Shown piece after piece: positions 1 through 8,584 of a stretch of DNA of 58,414 nucleotides; the first letter of the stretch is position 1, and the number at the start of each line of letters is the position of its first letter. Under the pieces are notes generated by a model. The model ran no database searches. It saw only the letters and a list, made by a program, of their open reading frames with translations, and had not been told where the DNA came from. The stretch is from Haloterrigena salina JCM 13891 (GTDB lineage Archaea > Halobacteriota > Halobacteria > Halobacteriales > Natrialbaceae): positions 1-58,414 of the forward strand of contig NZ_AOIS01000022.1 in the NCBI RefSeq assembly GCF_000337495.1. The letters run 5' to 3'. The translations under genes were made by a program, and so were the position numbers.

Positions 1-58
1 GCGTTTCGGTGAGTACTGGAGTGCGCGAGCCTCTGGGAGAGCCGATTCGCCGCCATCC
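1..58 (+). rRNA. rrf: 5S ribosomal RNA, 3' part
   Basis: The first 58 or so bases match the end of haloarchaeal 5S rRNA, including the block 'gtactggagtgcgcgagcct' and the closing helix strand 'ttcgccgcc'. The 5' half lies off the window. The gene is followed by tRNA-Cys, the usual order at the end of a haloarchaeal rRNA operon (16S, tRNA-Ala, 23S, 5S, tRNA-Cys). The contig probably starts here because rRNA operons are repeated in the genome. Confidence 0.9.
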
Positions 59-77
59 ACTCATACTTCATCATCAC

Positions 78-105
78 GCCCCGCACAGCGCCGGCTGTGC
101 GGGGC
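78..105 (+). terminator. Hairpin between 5S rRNA and tRNA-Cys
   Basis: An 11-bp perfect stem (gccccgcacag paired with ctgtgcggggc) encloses a 6-base loop about 20 bases after the 5S gene. It could be a terminator or a processing signal separating 5S from tRNA-Cys. There is no strong T tract directly after it, so the role is inferred from position. Confidence 0.55.
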
Positions 106-193
106 TACTCGTATTTATCGCAGGTACTGTCGCACAGTAACGACTGTGCCGTACCGCTATGCTTAAACGACCGCAGTGATAAGGGACAAACGC

Positions 194-269
194 GCCAAGG
201 TGGCAGAGTCCGGCCGAACGCAGCGGCCTGCAGAGCCGCCTACCGCCGGTTCAAATCCGGCCCTTGGCT
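194..269 (+). tRNA. tRNA-Cys (anticodon GCA)
   Basis: Cloverleaf of 76 bases. The acceptor strands gccaagg and ccttggc pair perfectly, the anticodon loop reads ctgcaga (GCA), and the T arm contains ggttcaaatcc. There is no encoded CCA. The discriminator base is T. It lies in the usual place after 5S rRNA. Its 3' end is also the left attachment site of the integrated element, which leaves the tRNA intact. Confidence 0.95.
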
Positions 270-270
270 T
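257..270 (+). repeat. Left attachment site (attL) in the tRNA-Cys 3' end
   Basis: The 14 bases ccggcccttggctt cover the T-arm/acceptor 3' strand of tRNA-Cys. They recur exactly and in the same orientation at 44687-44700, just outside the start of a tyrosine integrase. Tyrosine integrases of archaeal elements commonly use tRNA 3' ends as target sites, so this is read as attL. Confidence 0.8.
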
Positions 271-518
271 ACACCCGTTACCCCAAATCCCAAAACGACA
301 TTCCCTATTGGGGTCTTTGCGGCGCGATATTGACGAATCAGCACCCGTTTTCACTTGCTGTCGTCGCCGGTGTTCTCTCTTCGCTTCAGGACGTCCCGTA
401 AAGTTCCGACGGTGTTCCGTGGCCCTTGCCGTCGTACCCGTAGGCTTCGAAACTGACGGTGAGTGCGTACGTCTGCGGAATTCGTCGAGAAACCTACCTC
501 GTTGCTCTGCATTAACCA

Positions 519-547
519 GCAACTGTTAGCGAATCTTCGCTCCCGGG
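519..547. repeat. Diverged 29-base repeat, copy 1
   Basis: This segment matches 5653-5681 at 24 of 29 positions, in the same orientation, and all five differences are transitions. The two copies bracket the large helicase-nuclease gene at 764-5566. A short inverted repeat, tcccg with cggga (541-557), overlaps this copy. They may be remnants of mobile-element ends, but no transposase is nearby. Confidence 0.4.
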
Positions 548-562
548 TATCTCGGGAAGTAT

Positions 563-697
563 ATGCGTGGAGACGCGATCGGCGACGCAGCAGTCGACTA
601 CGGAGAAACGATCGACGTGTATCTCCACACGTGCTACGACGACATCGAAGACATCTATCGTGAGAACGTCTTCAAGTTAGAAATTGAGCCGTATTAA
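563..697 (+). pseudogene. Small open frame, possible gene remnant (44 aa)
   Basis: An ATG at 563 opens a 44-residue acidic frame rich in D, E and Y that ends at TAA 695-697. Its composition is haloarchaeal, unlike the noncoding frames around it, which suggests a real small gene or the 3' fragment of one. I do not recognise the family and see no clear ribosome binding site. It ends 67 bases before the stop of the converging helicase-nuclease gene. Confidence 0.25.
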
Positions 698-763
698 ATT
701 CCGGTTGGCGGTTTTAGTTCCCCTTGTTGTTTGGCAGAACTTCTGCCACTAATGATTCCTGGA

Positions 764-3700
764 CTAATATTCGTTCAGATCCGCATGATATATTTCAAAG
801 CGGGCATCCTCTTCGAGGTCAGAGTTAATATCCTGAACTGGTCCTTCAAGCGCAGGCTCCACGTCTTCGTCAAGCGCACCGATTCGCTGATATAGCTGCT
901 TCCAAGCAAGCTGGTCCTCATAACGATCCGCATCAGGATGCGAGGTCTGGAAGATAGATTCTGAAGCGACGATAATGAGTTTCCGTTTCATCCGACTCGC
1001 GGCCACGTTGAACCGATATGGACTCAAGAGGAACTCACTGAGTAGGTTTACGTATCCGGGTTCGCTGGCGACCATCGACATGAGGATGAGGTCCCGTTCT
1101 CCACCCTGGAACTTCTCGACTGTTTGGGCTTGGACTGCGTCATCAAGTTCCCCTTGTAGCAGATCGCGTTGTGCCGTGAACGGTATAACAACTCCGGCGG
1201 ATATTTGGTCGTTTTCGATGTCTTCGTCGTCCGACTCGACGACATCGAACGCATTGACGACTTCTTCCGCAAGCGAACTTTCGATTTCGCTTGTCCGCTC
1301 ATCACGATCACCCGAGTGGATTAAAACCGAGATCCACTGATCTGGAGCGGTGAGTTCCTCGACGACTGCTGAGTCACAGTCCCCTTCGGGAATCGGGTCT
1401 CGGTCATCAAGACCGCCGAGCTCAATTCCATCTTGGTCATAAAATAGGTCCGTTAGGAGTGCCGCGACCGGTTCCGGAAGACGGAAGGATTGGTCCAATG
1501 GATAGATTGGCAGCACTGCCTGTTCTTGCTCGTCAGTACCTAACCCTTCGTCAAGAGATGGCGATTCTCTTTCGATGAAGTCCATCTCCTCGATGTCCCC
1601 CTTAAGGAACCTGATGAAATCGAGAGCGGACAGGAAGGGAACTGTTTCCTCGATAGTCTCTCGGGTTTCTTCCTCCCACCCGTGGGCGCGAATTGGTTGC
1701 ATCTGACGGTGATCTCCCGCGAGTAGCAGTTGACCAGAGTCCCGAAGGAACGCACCAACAAGGAATAACTGCGGAAGACTCATCATGCTCGCCTCGTCGA
1801 CAACAGCCAAATCGAAGAGGTCGCCCCGCTCCAACTCGAGTAGTTCCCATACTGTTGGGTCCCAGTCACCGTCACGCTCCAGTTCGTCAATGTCGATGTG
1901 GAGTGGTGCGATCTTATCGACTGCGCCCCTGATGGAAGTCGGGGGACCGAAGATTATGAATTGCGTCGTACTTTGCTCGTTGAGGACGAACTCATCGTAG
2001 AGGTCACGGAGTCGCTGAGCACCATCGTCGTGGTGGTAAGCAATGTGCTCTACAAGTTGGTCGTCTGCCCTCTCGTCGTATGGTTGAGCATCGTCGGGAA
2101 GATCACTTGGTCGAACACGCACGAGTTTCATCTGCTGGAAGCAGTCCTCATCTCGACAATCCTCTGCCACCGCTCGCACGTTCGAAAATACCTCATCGAC
2201 GGCATCGTGAGAGAGCGCAGATACCGCACTACTGAACGACCGATCTTTCTGCTCGAACGCGTAAGCACGGCCGAGCACCGCCGGTGTCGTCGTGTAGCTT
2301 GTCTTTCCTGTTCCTGGGGGGCCTTGAACTACGACGAGGTGATTGTCTACCTCTCGGATGAACCGCTGCTGTGGTTCGTTCGGTGTGTTATCGATGGATT
2401 CTGCCTCCACAAACTGGGTTTCGATGAAACTCCCTGGTCCATTGTCTGGTTCGGGATTCCCTTCAATCAGGTTCTGATTGCAAAACTCAGTGTTCATCTC
2501 TTCCCGGTCACCAGTCAGGAGGTCATTCAACCAGTGGAGGACATGATTGTTGTCGCTCCGACCAAGGGCTCGAGAACAGTGATAGCTTACAACGTCGTCG
2601 TGAGCCTCATCGAGGATGAACGATGCCCCTTCGTCAATGACGATCTGATTTGCGTCGCCGTCGATTTCCTGAAACCGTGGGGCGTCCGGCCCAGCTTCTG
2701 CGCGCGAGACATATCGGTGATGATTATGGAGGTAGTCGTGGTAGGAGCGGGGCCACCTATCCCAATCGTTCCAAGGGGCTGCGACGGTAATCTGTCCGTC
2801 CTCAATTTCGACAACATGGACTAGCGGCATCCGGGCGATGTCGCTCGCCTTGCCGACCGCCTCCTCGTTTTCAATCGGTGGATGCTGATCGTCGCTAACC
2901 GGCGTCATTACAACCCAGTCCCCCTCTGAAATACTACTTTCCGTATGCGTCACGTCGTCCGCTCCGGGTTCCCAGAGCTCTCCTTCAATTTCATTTGTTT
3001 CGTCATCTGGTTCCGGCGTGCTCGTACAGCGGAAGAGAACAGAATTCCCCTCAGAGACCCGGTAGGGAATCGATTGTCGCCAATCGCGGCGCAGTTGCCG
3101 GTCTCGTGCCCCATGTTCTAGATCCATATACTCCCGCGATGTCAGCGCCAGTTCGGGTTCGTCGAACTCCAGTTCTAGTAATTGATCAAGCGGAAGCGCC
3201 TGCTTTGGGACGGTCGAACTCTTATGCCACTCGACAATCGACGCCTCAATGTGTTCAACGGCCTCTGCCATCTTTTCGGCGAGGGCACGAAGATGTCGGG
3301 GTTCGAACCGTCTGCCCTCCCCCTCACCATCGCCGGTCCATCGGAACCGATGAATCAATTCCTGGAGTTCTTGCCCCTTCTCCGTGTCGTCGAAGGACTC
3401 TGGTTCGATCCAGTCGGGCGTTAGTTCATCGAAGGCACCCCAGATATACTCAAGTGGGATGTCGTCCGTGTGACGATGAGCGAACGGGAACTGGTCTTCA
3501 TAATTTTCCCCGACTTCCGTTAGCTCCAGTCCAGAGTCGAGGTCGAACGATACCCGGTTACCTTGATTGTAACTGACTACGTTTTCGAAGAGGTGCTCGT
3601 CGAACAACGGCGCCAGCGGAAGTTCAACAGGTTCACCGTCGACCTCGTGTTGCCAGGAAAATCTTCGTGGTCCCCATGTTCGGTATCCTGGTGGCCCGTC

Positions 3701-5566
3701 ATCGAAATCTGGATCCGGCCGTTCGAACTGCTCGACTGTTTGTACGATGCCGAATCCAAGGAATCGTAAGAGGTGGCGCGTAACAAACTCCTCCTGAAGA
3801 ACGGATACCATTTCTTGGTCAATATCCTGTTGACCGATTTCTGTTCGCAATCCAAGTAGTGTCCGTAGTGCCTCAAACTCGTCGCCACCGTCTTCGACGT
3901 GCCGCTTCACCGCACGAGTAAGCGCCTGTCGCTGGGCAGGGCTGTAGAGGTAAAGGTGGACGAATCCGGGTTCATCCAGTTGTGAACCGTAGTCGTCATC
4001 ATCCAGTTCGTCCGCGATTCCGTCTGGTGCGACCGCCTGGATTGCGTCAACGAGGCCGTCTCTGTCTTCGTCCCCCCGTAAGAATCGCTGGATCAGCTCC
4101 TCTTCGGCATCGTCCTTCGCGTCAGAGGCCTCTTCTCCTGGCTGAGCGCCGGGCAGTCCGTCACTGATTGCGGACACATAACGACGCTCTTCAGTGCGAT
4201 GATTCGTCACATATCCGCCTAGAAGAACCAGACGTTCGCGAATGTTGTCTTCCTGTATGAAGAGATAGACACGAATGAGAGATCGATCTGGATAAGAGAT
4301 CATCGAGTCAGGAAGGTTTGGATGTGCTGGCTCGCCAGCGGGCAGATTGTAGCCGCTGTCCGGTATCATCGATCGATGGTAGGGGCGGTCACGAGCTCCC
4401 TCTCCGGAAAAGACATCCGCTGCGATGGAGTACCGCTCTAAATCTTTAAGACCGACATCATCTCTCACTCGTTCGAATCCATCTTCGTCAGCGATCGTGA
4501 CCTCCTCGTTCGCCCTGTTGGTCGGACTGACGTACCCCCTGTCGTCATATTCAACTAGATCACCCAAGTCACGTAACGTCTCGACACCAACCTCGGCGAG
4601 GTCCTCTTGGGTGCCCTCGGGGAACCCTAGTAATTCGGGGCGATCTTCTTGGACAGCGCGCGTGTAACAGACATCGTGAAATTCACAACCGGCACATCGT
4701 CGCGACATCCGGTTTGTCATTTCCCAGGCATCGACAGCCGTGACAGCCTCTAGATCGAGGTCGTCTCCCTCAGACTCGAATAGGGTTCTGTCGAGGCGTC
4801 CTGCCCGCTGTAAAAGCATCTGCACGTCTGTTTCGGTTGGTTGAAGATCAAAGCCCTCAACGTTCTGGTAACCCATCTCGGAGATAGCATTAGATCGCGT
4901 GACGACACGACCACGGAACGTTGTATTGTCAGACAGTTCCGTTGCATTGGAGAGCGCATTGCGAATGAGTTTGCTGTAGCAGGCCGCCTGAATTCGATGG
5001 TGGGTCTGTTCGTCCCGTGAGGCCTTCACCTCAAGAATATCGACGACGACCTCACCAGATTCATTTCGGGTTGAACGCGCCGGCCTGATGACGATGATGT
5101 CCGCCTTCCCCCCAACATCCCAAGCACCCAGGGTGCCCTCGAGTGTTGGCTGGAAACAAACTACGGTGTAGTCACCTGATTCTTCGTGCGCCTTTCGTAC
5201 CTTCTCGACCATCAGATCGAGTGCCGTATCCGAAAGTCCCGCTGCGTCGCCAGTAGCCTCCCCCCATGTATCATCGAGTGGGATGTCGTCCGGTGTCTCA
5301 TCTTTCGAGCCGATCATTTCGTCGACACGGCGCTGGTCGAGAAGTGCGCGTAGTTCTTCGACTTCGAACTGTGTTCCTGTCTCAGAGTATAGAGGACTAA
5401 GCAGGGATTCGTCGAAGGGACTATCTTCCTCAAGGAGATCCTCTGCGAGGTACTTCCAGCCCAGAAATTGACCACATCGTTCAAGCTTAACGAATGAACC
5501 AAGCGCGGTTGGACTGATCGGACCAAGTTCCGACCGGAGGGTGGTGGCAGGTTGCACTGCGCCCAC
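764..5566 (-). CDS. Cas4-like Fe-S nuclease fused to SF1 (Dna2/Upf1-type) helicase
   Basis: A 1600-aa fusion. Residues about 1-330 are a RecB/Cas4-type PD-(D/E)XK nuclease: D156 in GKADIIVI, E179 and K181 in LEVKAS, and the Q193/Y197 motif. Four cysteines (C31, C291, C294, C300) are placed to bind a 4Fe-4S cluster as in Cas4, AddB and Dna2. Around residue 1080 is a Walker A, QGPPGTGKT, and around 1260 a Walker B, VVDEAS. After these come SF1 motifs including QSFRLP and KFQGGERD, near the C terminus. It is therefore predicted to unwind and cut DNA. The start is GTG at 5566; no in-frame ATG keeps C31. It is transcribed alone, towards tRNA-Cys. It may be a separate defence module or part of the island's restriction arm. 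The domain calls are firm; the role is inferred. Confidence 0.85.
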   Translation of the reverse strand: MGAVQPATTLRSELGPISPTALGSFVKLERCGQFLGWKYLAEDLLEEDSPFDESLLSPLYSETGTQFEVEELRALLDQRRVDEMIGSKDETPDDIPLDDTWGEATGDAAGLSDTALDLMVEKVRKAHEESGDYTVVCFQPTLEGTLGAWDVGGKADIIVIRPARSTRNESGEVVVDILEVKASRDEQTHHRIQAACYSKLIRNALSNATELSDNTTFRGRVVTRSNAISEMGYQNVEGFDLQPTETDVQMLLQRAGRLDRTLFESEGDDLDLEAVTAVDAWEMTNRMSRRCAGCEFHDVCYTRAVQEDRPELLGFPEGTQEDLAEVGVETLRDLGDLVEYDDRGYVSPTNRANEEVTIADEDGFERVRDDVGLKDLERYSIAADVFSGEGARDRPYHRSMIPDSGYNLPAGEPAHPNLPDSMISYPDRSLIRVYLFIQEDNIRERLVLLGGYVTNHRTEERRYVSAISDGLPGAQPGEEASDAKDDAEEELIQRFLRGDEDRDGLVDAIQAVAPDGIADELDDDDYGSQLDEPGFVHLYLYSPAQRQALTRAVKRHVEDGGDEFEALRTLLGLRTEIGQQDIDQEMVSVLQEEFVTRHLLRFLGFGIVQTVEQFERPDPDFDDGPPGYRTWGPRRFSWQHEVDGEPVELPLAPLFDEHLFENVVSYNQGNRVSFDLDSGLELTEVGENYEDQFPFAHRHTDDIPLEYIWGAFDELTPDWIEPESFDDTEKGQELQELIHRFRWTGDGEGEGRRFEPRHLRALAEKMAEAVEHIEASIVEWHKSSTVPKQALPLDQLLELEFDEPELALTSREYMDLEHGARDRQLRRDWRQSIPYRVSEGNSVLFRCTSTPEPDDETNEIEGELWEPGADDVTHTESSISEGDWVVMTPVSDDQHPPIENEEAVGKASDIARMPLVHVVEIEDGQITVAAPWNDWDRWPRSYHDYLHNHHRYVSRAEAGPDAPRFQEIDGDANQIVIDEGASFILDEAHDDVVSYHCSRALGRSDNNHVLHWLNDLLTGDREEMNTEFCNQNLIEGNPEPDNGPGSFIETQFVEAESIDNTPNEPQQRFIREVDNHLVVVQGPPGTGKTSYTTTPAVLGRAYAFEQKDRSFSSAVSALSHDAVDEVFSNVRAVAEDCRDEDCFQQMKLVRVRPSDLPDDAQPYDERADDQLVEHIAYHHDDGAQRLRDLYDEFVLNEQSTTQFIIFGPPTSIRGAVDKIAPLHIDIDELERDGDWDPTVWELLELERGDLFDLAVVDEASMMSLPQLFLVGAFLRDSGQLLLAGDHRQMQPIRAHGWEEETRETIEETVPFLSALDFIRFLKGDIEEMDFIERESPSLDEGLGTDEQEQAVLPIYPLDQSFRLPEPVAALLTDLFYDQDGIELGGLDDRDPIPEGDCDSAVVEELTAPDQWISVLIHSGDRDERTSEIESSLAEEVVNAFDVVESDDEDIENDQISAGVVIPFTAQRDLLQGELDDAVQAQTVEKFQGGERDLILMSMVASEPGYVNLLSEFLLSPYRFNVAASRMKRKLIIVASESIFQTSHPDADRYEDQLAWKQLYQRIGALDEDVEPALEGPVQDINSDLEEDARFEIYHADLNEY

Positions 5567-5932
5567 ATTCTACACGATAGCCCTTAATGATGCATTAGAT
5601 ATGGACAATAGTTTACATAATCGGCGAGTCATACAGGCCCCGCCTTCAGGCGGCAACTGCTAGTGGATCTTCGTTCCCGAGCGAGTGATCTGCGTCACTT
5701 CTGAATCGTGGCTACGCCGGTACGCTATTCGAATCCGACGACTCGAGCAAACGCTTCCGAACCGGGTATTCAAACCAAACCCCGATCACTCCATCGCAAA
5801 CGAAGATGTGCAAGTGGTCAATGCCGAGATTGAAATAGTATTGTATGCGTTGGAGCGTCTGTCGCAACTTTTGATGTCTCACTGGGCTCTGTTGAAACTC
5901 CGGAGAAAGAATTTGTGCATTCACTTTGTTGC
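5567..5932. other. Intergenic region with possible insertion-sequence scars
   Basis: No convincing gene. It holds a hairpin at 5640-5653 (ccgcc/ggcgg, loop ttca) that runs into the second copy of the 29-base repeat. At 5885-5898 is ggctctgttgaaac, which resembles the terminal inverted repeat of IS6-type elements. No partner end or transposase was found. It separates two divergent genes and must carry their promoters. Confidence 0.35.
5653..5681. repeat. Diverged 29-base repeat, copy 2
   Basis: Second copy of the segment at 519-547 (24 of 29 identical, differences all transitions). It directly follows a small stable hairpin at 5640-5653, an arrangement seen at ends of IS200/IS605-type elements. 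That link is only a guess. Confidence 0.4.
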
Positions 5933-6592
5933 ATGAGCCGTATGTCGGCCGGAAACGTTGTAGAGTCGATCGAGGAACTGAATCGAGTTTTCCATCACGA
6001 AGCAGATTTCCAGCATGCATTAGCCTGGCACATTCACCAGCAGTACCCAGACGCTCGATTGCGATTAGAAAGGCGCTTTCCAGGAGAAAAGTTTCCGGGT
6101 TTAACAGAAGACGTCTATATCGACATTTGGTTAGAACTCGATGGGGATGCCATCCCGATCGAACTCAAGTATAAGCCCGACACTTTTCGTGGAGAATGGG
6201 GTGACGAATCGTTCGATCTTCGCCGGCACTCAGCACAGGATGTTGCTCGCTATGACTTCATTAGTGACATCGCACGGGTTGAGACCGCCGTAGCTGCTGA
6301 GGAGTGCAGTTACGGCGCCGTCGTGCTCCTGACAAATGACCATTTGTACTGGCAGCCACCAACTCGAGACGATGTTGTCGATTACGAGTTCCGTCTCAAT
6401 GACGGGAAGATACTGGAAGGCGAGTTATCGTGGGCTGAAGATGTCGGTGCTGGTACGGTTGGAAAGAAGCGTGATCAGCCGATCAAATTAAATGAGACGT
6501 ACGAGCTAGACTGGCGAAACTATGACTACGACATCCCATCGGACCCTGAGGAGAGCGACGATTTCCGTTATCTGTTCGTAAAAGTCGAATGA
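5933..6592 (+). CDS. PD-(D/E)XK nuclease-like protein of unknown role
   Basis: A 219-aa acidic protein. The segment YIDIWLELDGDAIPIELKYK has the order D, then beta strand, then E-x-K, which is the catalytic pattern of the restriction-endonuclease fold. The rest predicts mixed alpha/beta. No second domain is evident. Starts at ATG 5933 and ATG 5942 are both possible; a GTG at 5915 is less likely because it would add a cysteine-rich run. It is divergent from the helicase-nuclease and convergent with the DUF429 gene. It may act on foreign DNA or be a decayed nuclease of the island. I do not recognise a named family. Confidence 0.65.
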   Translation: MSRMSAGNVVESIEELNRVFHHEADFQHALAWHIHQQYPDARLRLERRFPGEKFPGLTEDVYIDIWLELDGDAIPIELKYKPDTFRGEWGDESFDLRRHSAQDVARYDFISDIARVETAVAAEECSYGAVVLLTNDHLYWQPPTRDDVVDYEFRLNDGKILEGELSWAEDVGAGTVGKKRDQPIKLNETYELDWRNYDYDIPSDPEESDDFRYLFVKVE

Positions 6593-6624
6593 CGGTGTTC
6601 TAGAACTGAAGTTTGGAGTTCTGT

Positions 6625-7368
6625 TCACTCGTAGGACGGATAGACAATCTCCATCGGCAAGCCTTTACTATCAGTTTGGCCACCTAAGACCTCTATCCCG
6701 TGGTCAGCACACTCTCGCGCAGTCGCGGCGAGTACAAGCGCATCAACGACGTCATCTAGCATCCCCACACCGATTCGTCGCTTCCAAGCAGCCTTTGAGT
6801 TGACCTCCTCTTCCAGCCCTTGGAAGGCGTTCCGATATGAAGGAGACACAGCTTCTAAGATCGATAACCGTCTCTCCATTCCCTCGCTATCGTTCTTGTT
6901 GGACATAACCGGCCCAGATTCTGAGAGAGTAGCAAAACAGACCTCTGGATGGCTCTCCCGAACAGTGATGTTCGGGGATGATTCACGCATGAAGAGATCG
7001 ACTTCGTGAATCCGCTCCATGATGCCCCACGTTTGTGGACCAATATCGTCCCCTACCACTTTGAGATTCTGTTCACGGGCACTCTCGTAGGTTGCAGCTT
7101 GTACCGCTTGACGCGCTGGCACATCGAAAACAGACCTCTTTTGCGATGGATGAACGAGTTCGCGTGCTGCTTGGTCACAGTCTCTGGGACTCATGTCTGA
7201 TTCCCCAGGAAGCCCGATCGGTATGTCCACAAGGAGCAGATCGGCGTCGCTATGCCTATCGCACACCGCTTGAAAAGAGGGTTCAGTCGCAAAACTGAGC
7301 TTGCTATCGCGTTCTTCGGCAGTTACCCATCTCTTCCCGCCCCAATCTACACCGACGAACGTGCCCAT
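6625..7368 (-). CDS. DUF429 family protein (predicted RNase H-like nuclease)
   Basis: A 247-aa protein beginning MGTFVGVDWGGKRW, the D-containing first strand of the RNase H-like fold. LLVDIPIGLPG and the downstream DQAAREL and RSVFDVPARQAV segments follow, and LDDVVDALVLA near the C terminus supplies conserved aspartates. This matches the DUF429 family, usually annotated as predicted nuclease. Length is normal for the family. It stands alone and converges with the gene ending at 6592. DUF429 proteins occur both in chromosomes and in defence islands, and the substrate is not known. Confidence 0.8.
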   Translation of the reverse strand: MGTFVGVDWGGKRWVTAEERDSKLSFATEPSFQAVCDRHSDADLLLVDIPIGLPGESDMSPRDCDQAARELVHPSQKRSVFDVPARQAVQAATYESAREQNLKVVGDDIGPQTWGIMERIHEVDLFMRESSPNITVRESHPEVCFATLSESGPVMSNKNDSEGMERRLSILEAVSPSYRNAFQGLEEEVNSKAAWKRRIGVGMLDDVVDALVLAATARECADHGIEVLGGQTDSKGLPMEIVYPSYE

Positions 7369-7488
7369 ACAAACCGAATTTTTCTCTAGATTGATTATTC
7401 AAATGGTCTATACAGAGTCGATTTAGGTGTACCCTCCTTACGACCAGACTCTTGAAGTTCGCAGAGGAAACTCCTTGACCGACAGCAG

Positions 7489-7788
7489 TCACGGACGATG
7501 TTCGAACTCCAAGTGCTCGCTCAGTTGTGGCGCCTTGGTCGAACTTTCGTCGTCCTCCATATATTCAAGAGTCCGATTGACGAGGATCATGTCTTCCCGT
7601 GCAGCAAGCTTTAGGACCGGGGAGATGTCCGGTATCTCTTCCTCGGACGCGGCGGACCAATGAATGACCACAATCGGATCGTTGAACAGTTCGTCCAGCG
7701 GCCGATTCCAGTCGGAAAGAGGGCTCTTCGCCACCTTGAATCGGTCGAATACGCTATCGACGGTTGAAGCAAATTCTTTGATGCCCAT
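7489..7788 (-). CDS. Hypothetical protein (99 aa)
   Basis: A small acidic soluble protein with no membrane segment, cysteine cluster or motif I recognise. The middle, NDPIVVIHWSAASEEE, predicts a beta strand followed by a helix. It is the last gene of a three-gene minus-strand group (8541 down to 7489), 37 bases after the previous stop, so it is probably co-transcribed with the winged-helix gene at 8170-8541. No function is proposed. Confidence 0.55.
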   Translation of the reverse strand: MGIKEFASTVDSVFDRFKVAKSPLSDWNRPLDELFNDPIVVIHWSAASEEEIPDISPVLKLAAREDMILVNRTLEYMEDDESSTKAPQLSEHLEFEHRP

Positions 7789-7825
7789 GTTGACAGACGC
7801 TCACGATCGAAAATCTGGTCTGAAG

Positions 7826-8170
7826 TCAGTAGAGCGCATTTGGATCAGTGACATCGGAAAACACTGAACCACCACTCTCTCGAAGAGCGGAGACCGCATC
7901 GTCTGTGAGGTCGTCCTCTGACACCACGACAGAACCATACAACATATCGTTTGAGCTGTCGAGGGCGTCACAACCGTCTCCTTGGAAGATTGATGCGGGA
8001 TAGCGGACGGGGCCGAGTTCGACCACCGTCTTTGTCCCTCGCTTGCGTCGGGTTGCACCGGTAGATCGTGTCCCGATTAGAACGACCGGATCGTCGATGT
8101 TGATCCCGAACTCGTCCACATCAAGGTGGACATCCGACAACTCGTAGAGTCCGACAGGCGTCGCAAGCAT
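7826..8170 (-). CDS. Hypothetical protein (114 aa)
   Basis: Starts at ATG 8170, overlapping the upstream stop codon in a TGATG junction, so translation is probably coupled to the winged-helix gene. The sequence is acidic and mostly beta in appearance, with an RRKRGTK patch near residue 45. No known domain is recognised. A regulator-partner pair is plausible from the coupling alone. Confidence 0.6.
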   Translation of the reverse strand: MLATPVGLYELSDVHLDVDEFGINIDDPVVLIGTRSTGATRRKRGTKTVVELGPVRYPASIFQGDGCDALDSSNDMLYGSVVVSEDDLTDDAVSALRESGGSVFSDVTDPNALY

Positions 8171-8541
8171 CAGCGACCTCCGAAGTGCCTGTCGTAGAGT
8201 TCGTCGACAGCTGTAGCTATCTCAAGGTACGCTTCGAGATGGGCCCCTGGTCCGATCTTGTTGTAACCTGTGTCGGCCTCGATAACGTCGGAAGTCTCTA
8301 AAACGGGAAGGAAAATATCCAACATCAGGCCCCTCAGCACCGATGCACTGATTTCCCGATCAAATTCCTCGTCAAGGAGTGTCGCACGAGTGAGTTCCTC
8401 GAGCGATAGCGGCTCATCGGCATCCGCAAGAACTCGTAGGATGATCCGGTGTTCGGTATCGCCCAAGACGGAGTATATCTTCGCCTTTGGATAATCGTAC
8501 TGTCGCTCGTCGGGGGTTGGTGATTGCGTTACCTGTGTCAT
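8170..8541 (-). CDS. Winged-helix (DUF7344-like) transcriptional regulator
   Basis: A 123-aa protein. Residues about 20-100 have the haloarchaeal winged-helix layout: IYSVLGDTEHRIILRVLADA, then LSLEELTRATLLDEE, then a recognition-helix region ending in a wing with DVIEADTGYNKI. It resembles the DUF7344 group of small DNA-binding proteins that are frequent in haloarchaeal islands. It opens a three-gene operon. A strong inverted repeat at 8553-8584 sits 12 bases upstream of the start and could be its own operator. Confidence 0.7.
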   Translation of the reverse strand: MTQVTQSPTPDERQYDYPKAKIYSVLGDTEHRIILRVLADADEPLSLEELTRATLLDEEFDREISASVLRGLMLDIFLPVLETSDVIEADTGYNKIGPGAHLEAYLEIATAVDELYDRHFGGR

Positions 8542-8552
8542 TGTCAGTGATT

Positions 8553-8584
8553 GTAGTGGAGTATCGAAATCGATCCTCTACTAC
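8553..8584. promoter_or_regulatory. Inverted repeat upstream of a winged-helix gene
   Basis: The arms gtagtggag (8553-8561) and ctctactac (8576-8584) pair over 9 bp with one G-U. Inside them atcg and cgat pair around an aaat loop. The site ends 12 bases before the ATG at 8541 of the regulator, a typical place for an autoregulatory operator. It could also act as an RNA hairpin. Confidence 0.5.

Larger units (their letters stand above)
271..763. other. Left-end non-coding stretch of the island
   Basis: About 490 bases without a convincing gene. A weak hairpin (ccccaa at 281-286 with ttgggg at 308-313, then tcttt) could terminate tRNA-Cys transcription. A 29-base segment at 519-547 resembles one at 5653-5681. 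A 44-codon open frame at 563-697 is listed separately. This is the expected position for degraded ends of an integrated element. Confidence 0.5.

Noticed and set aside
1898-2824. 308-aa plus-strand frame
   Set aside because: It is antisense to the helicase core of the gene at 764-5566, which has clear motifs; the plus frame has none.
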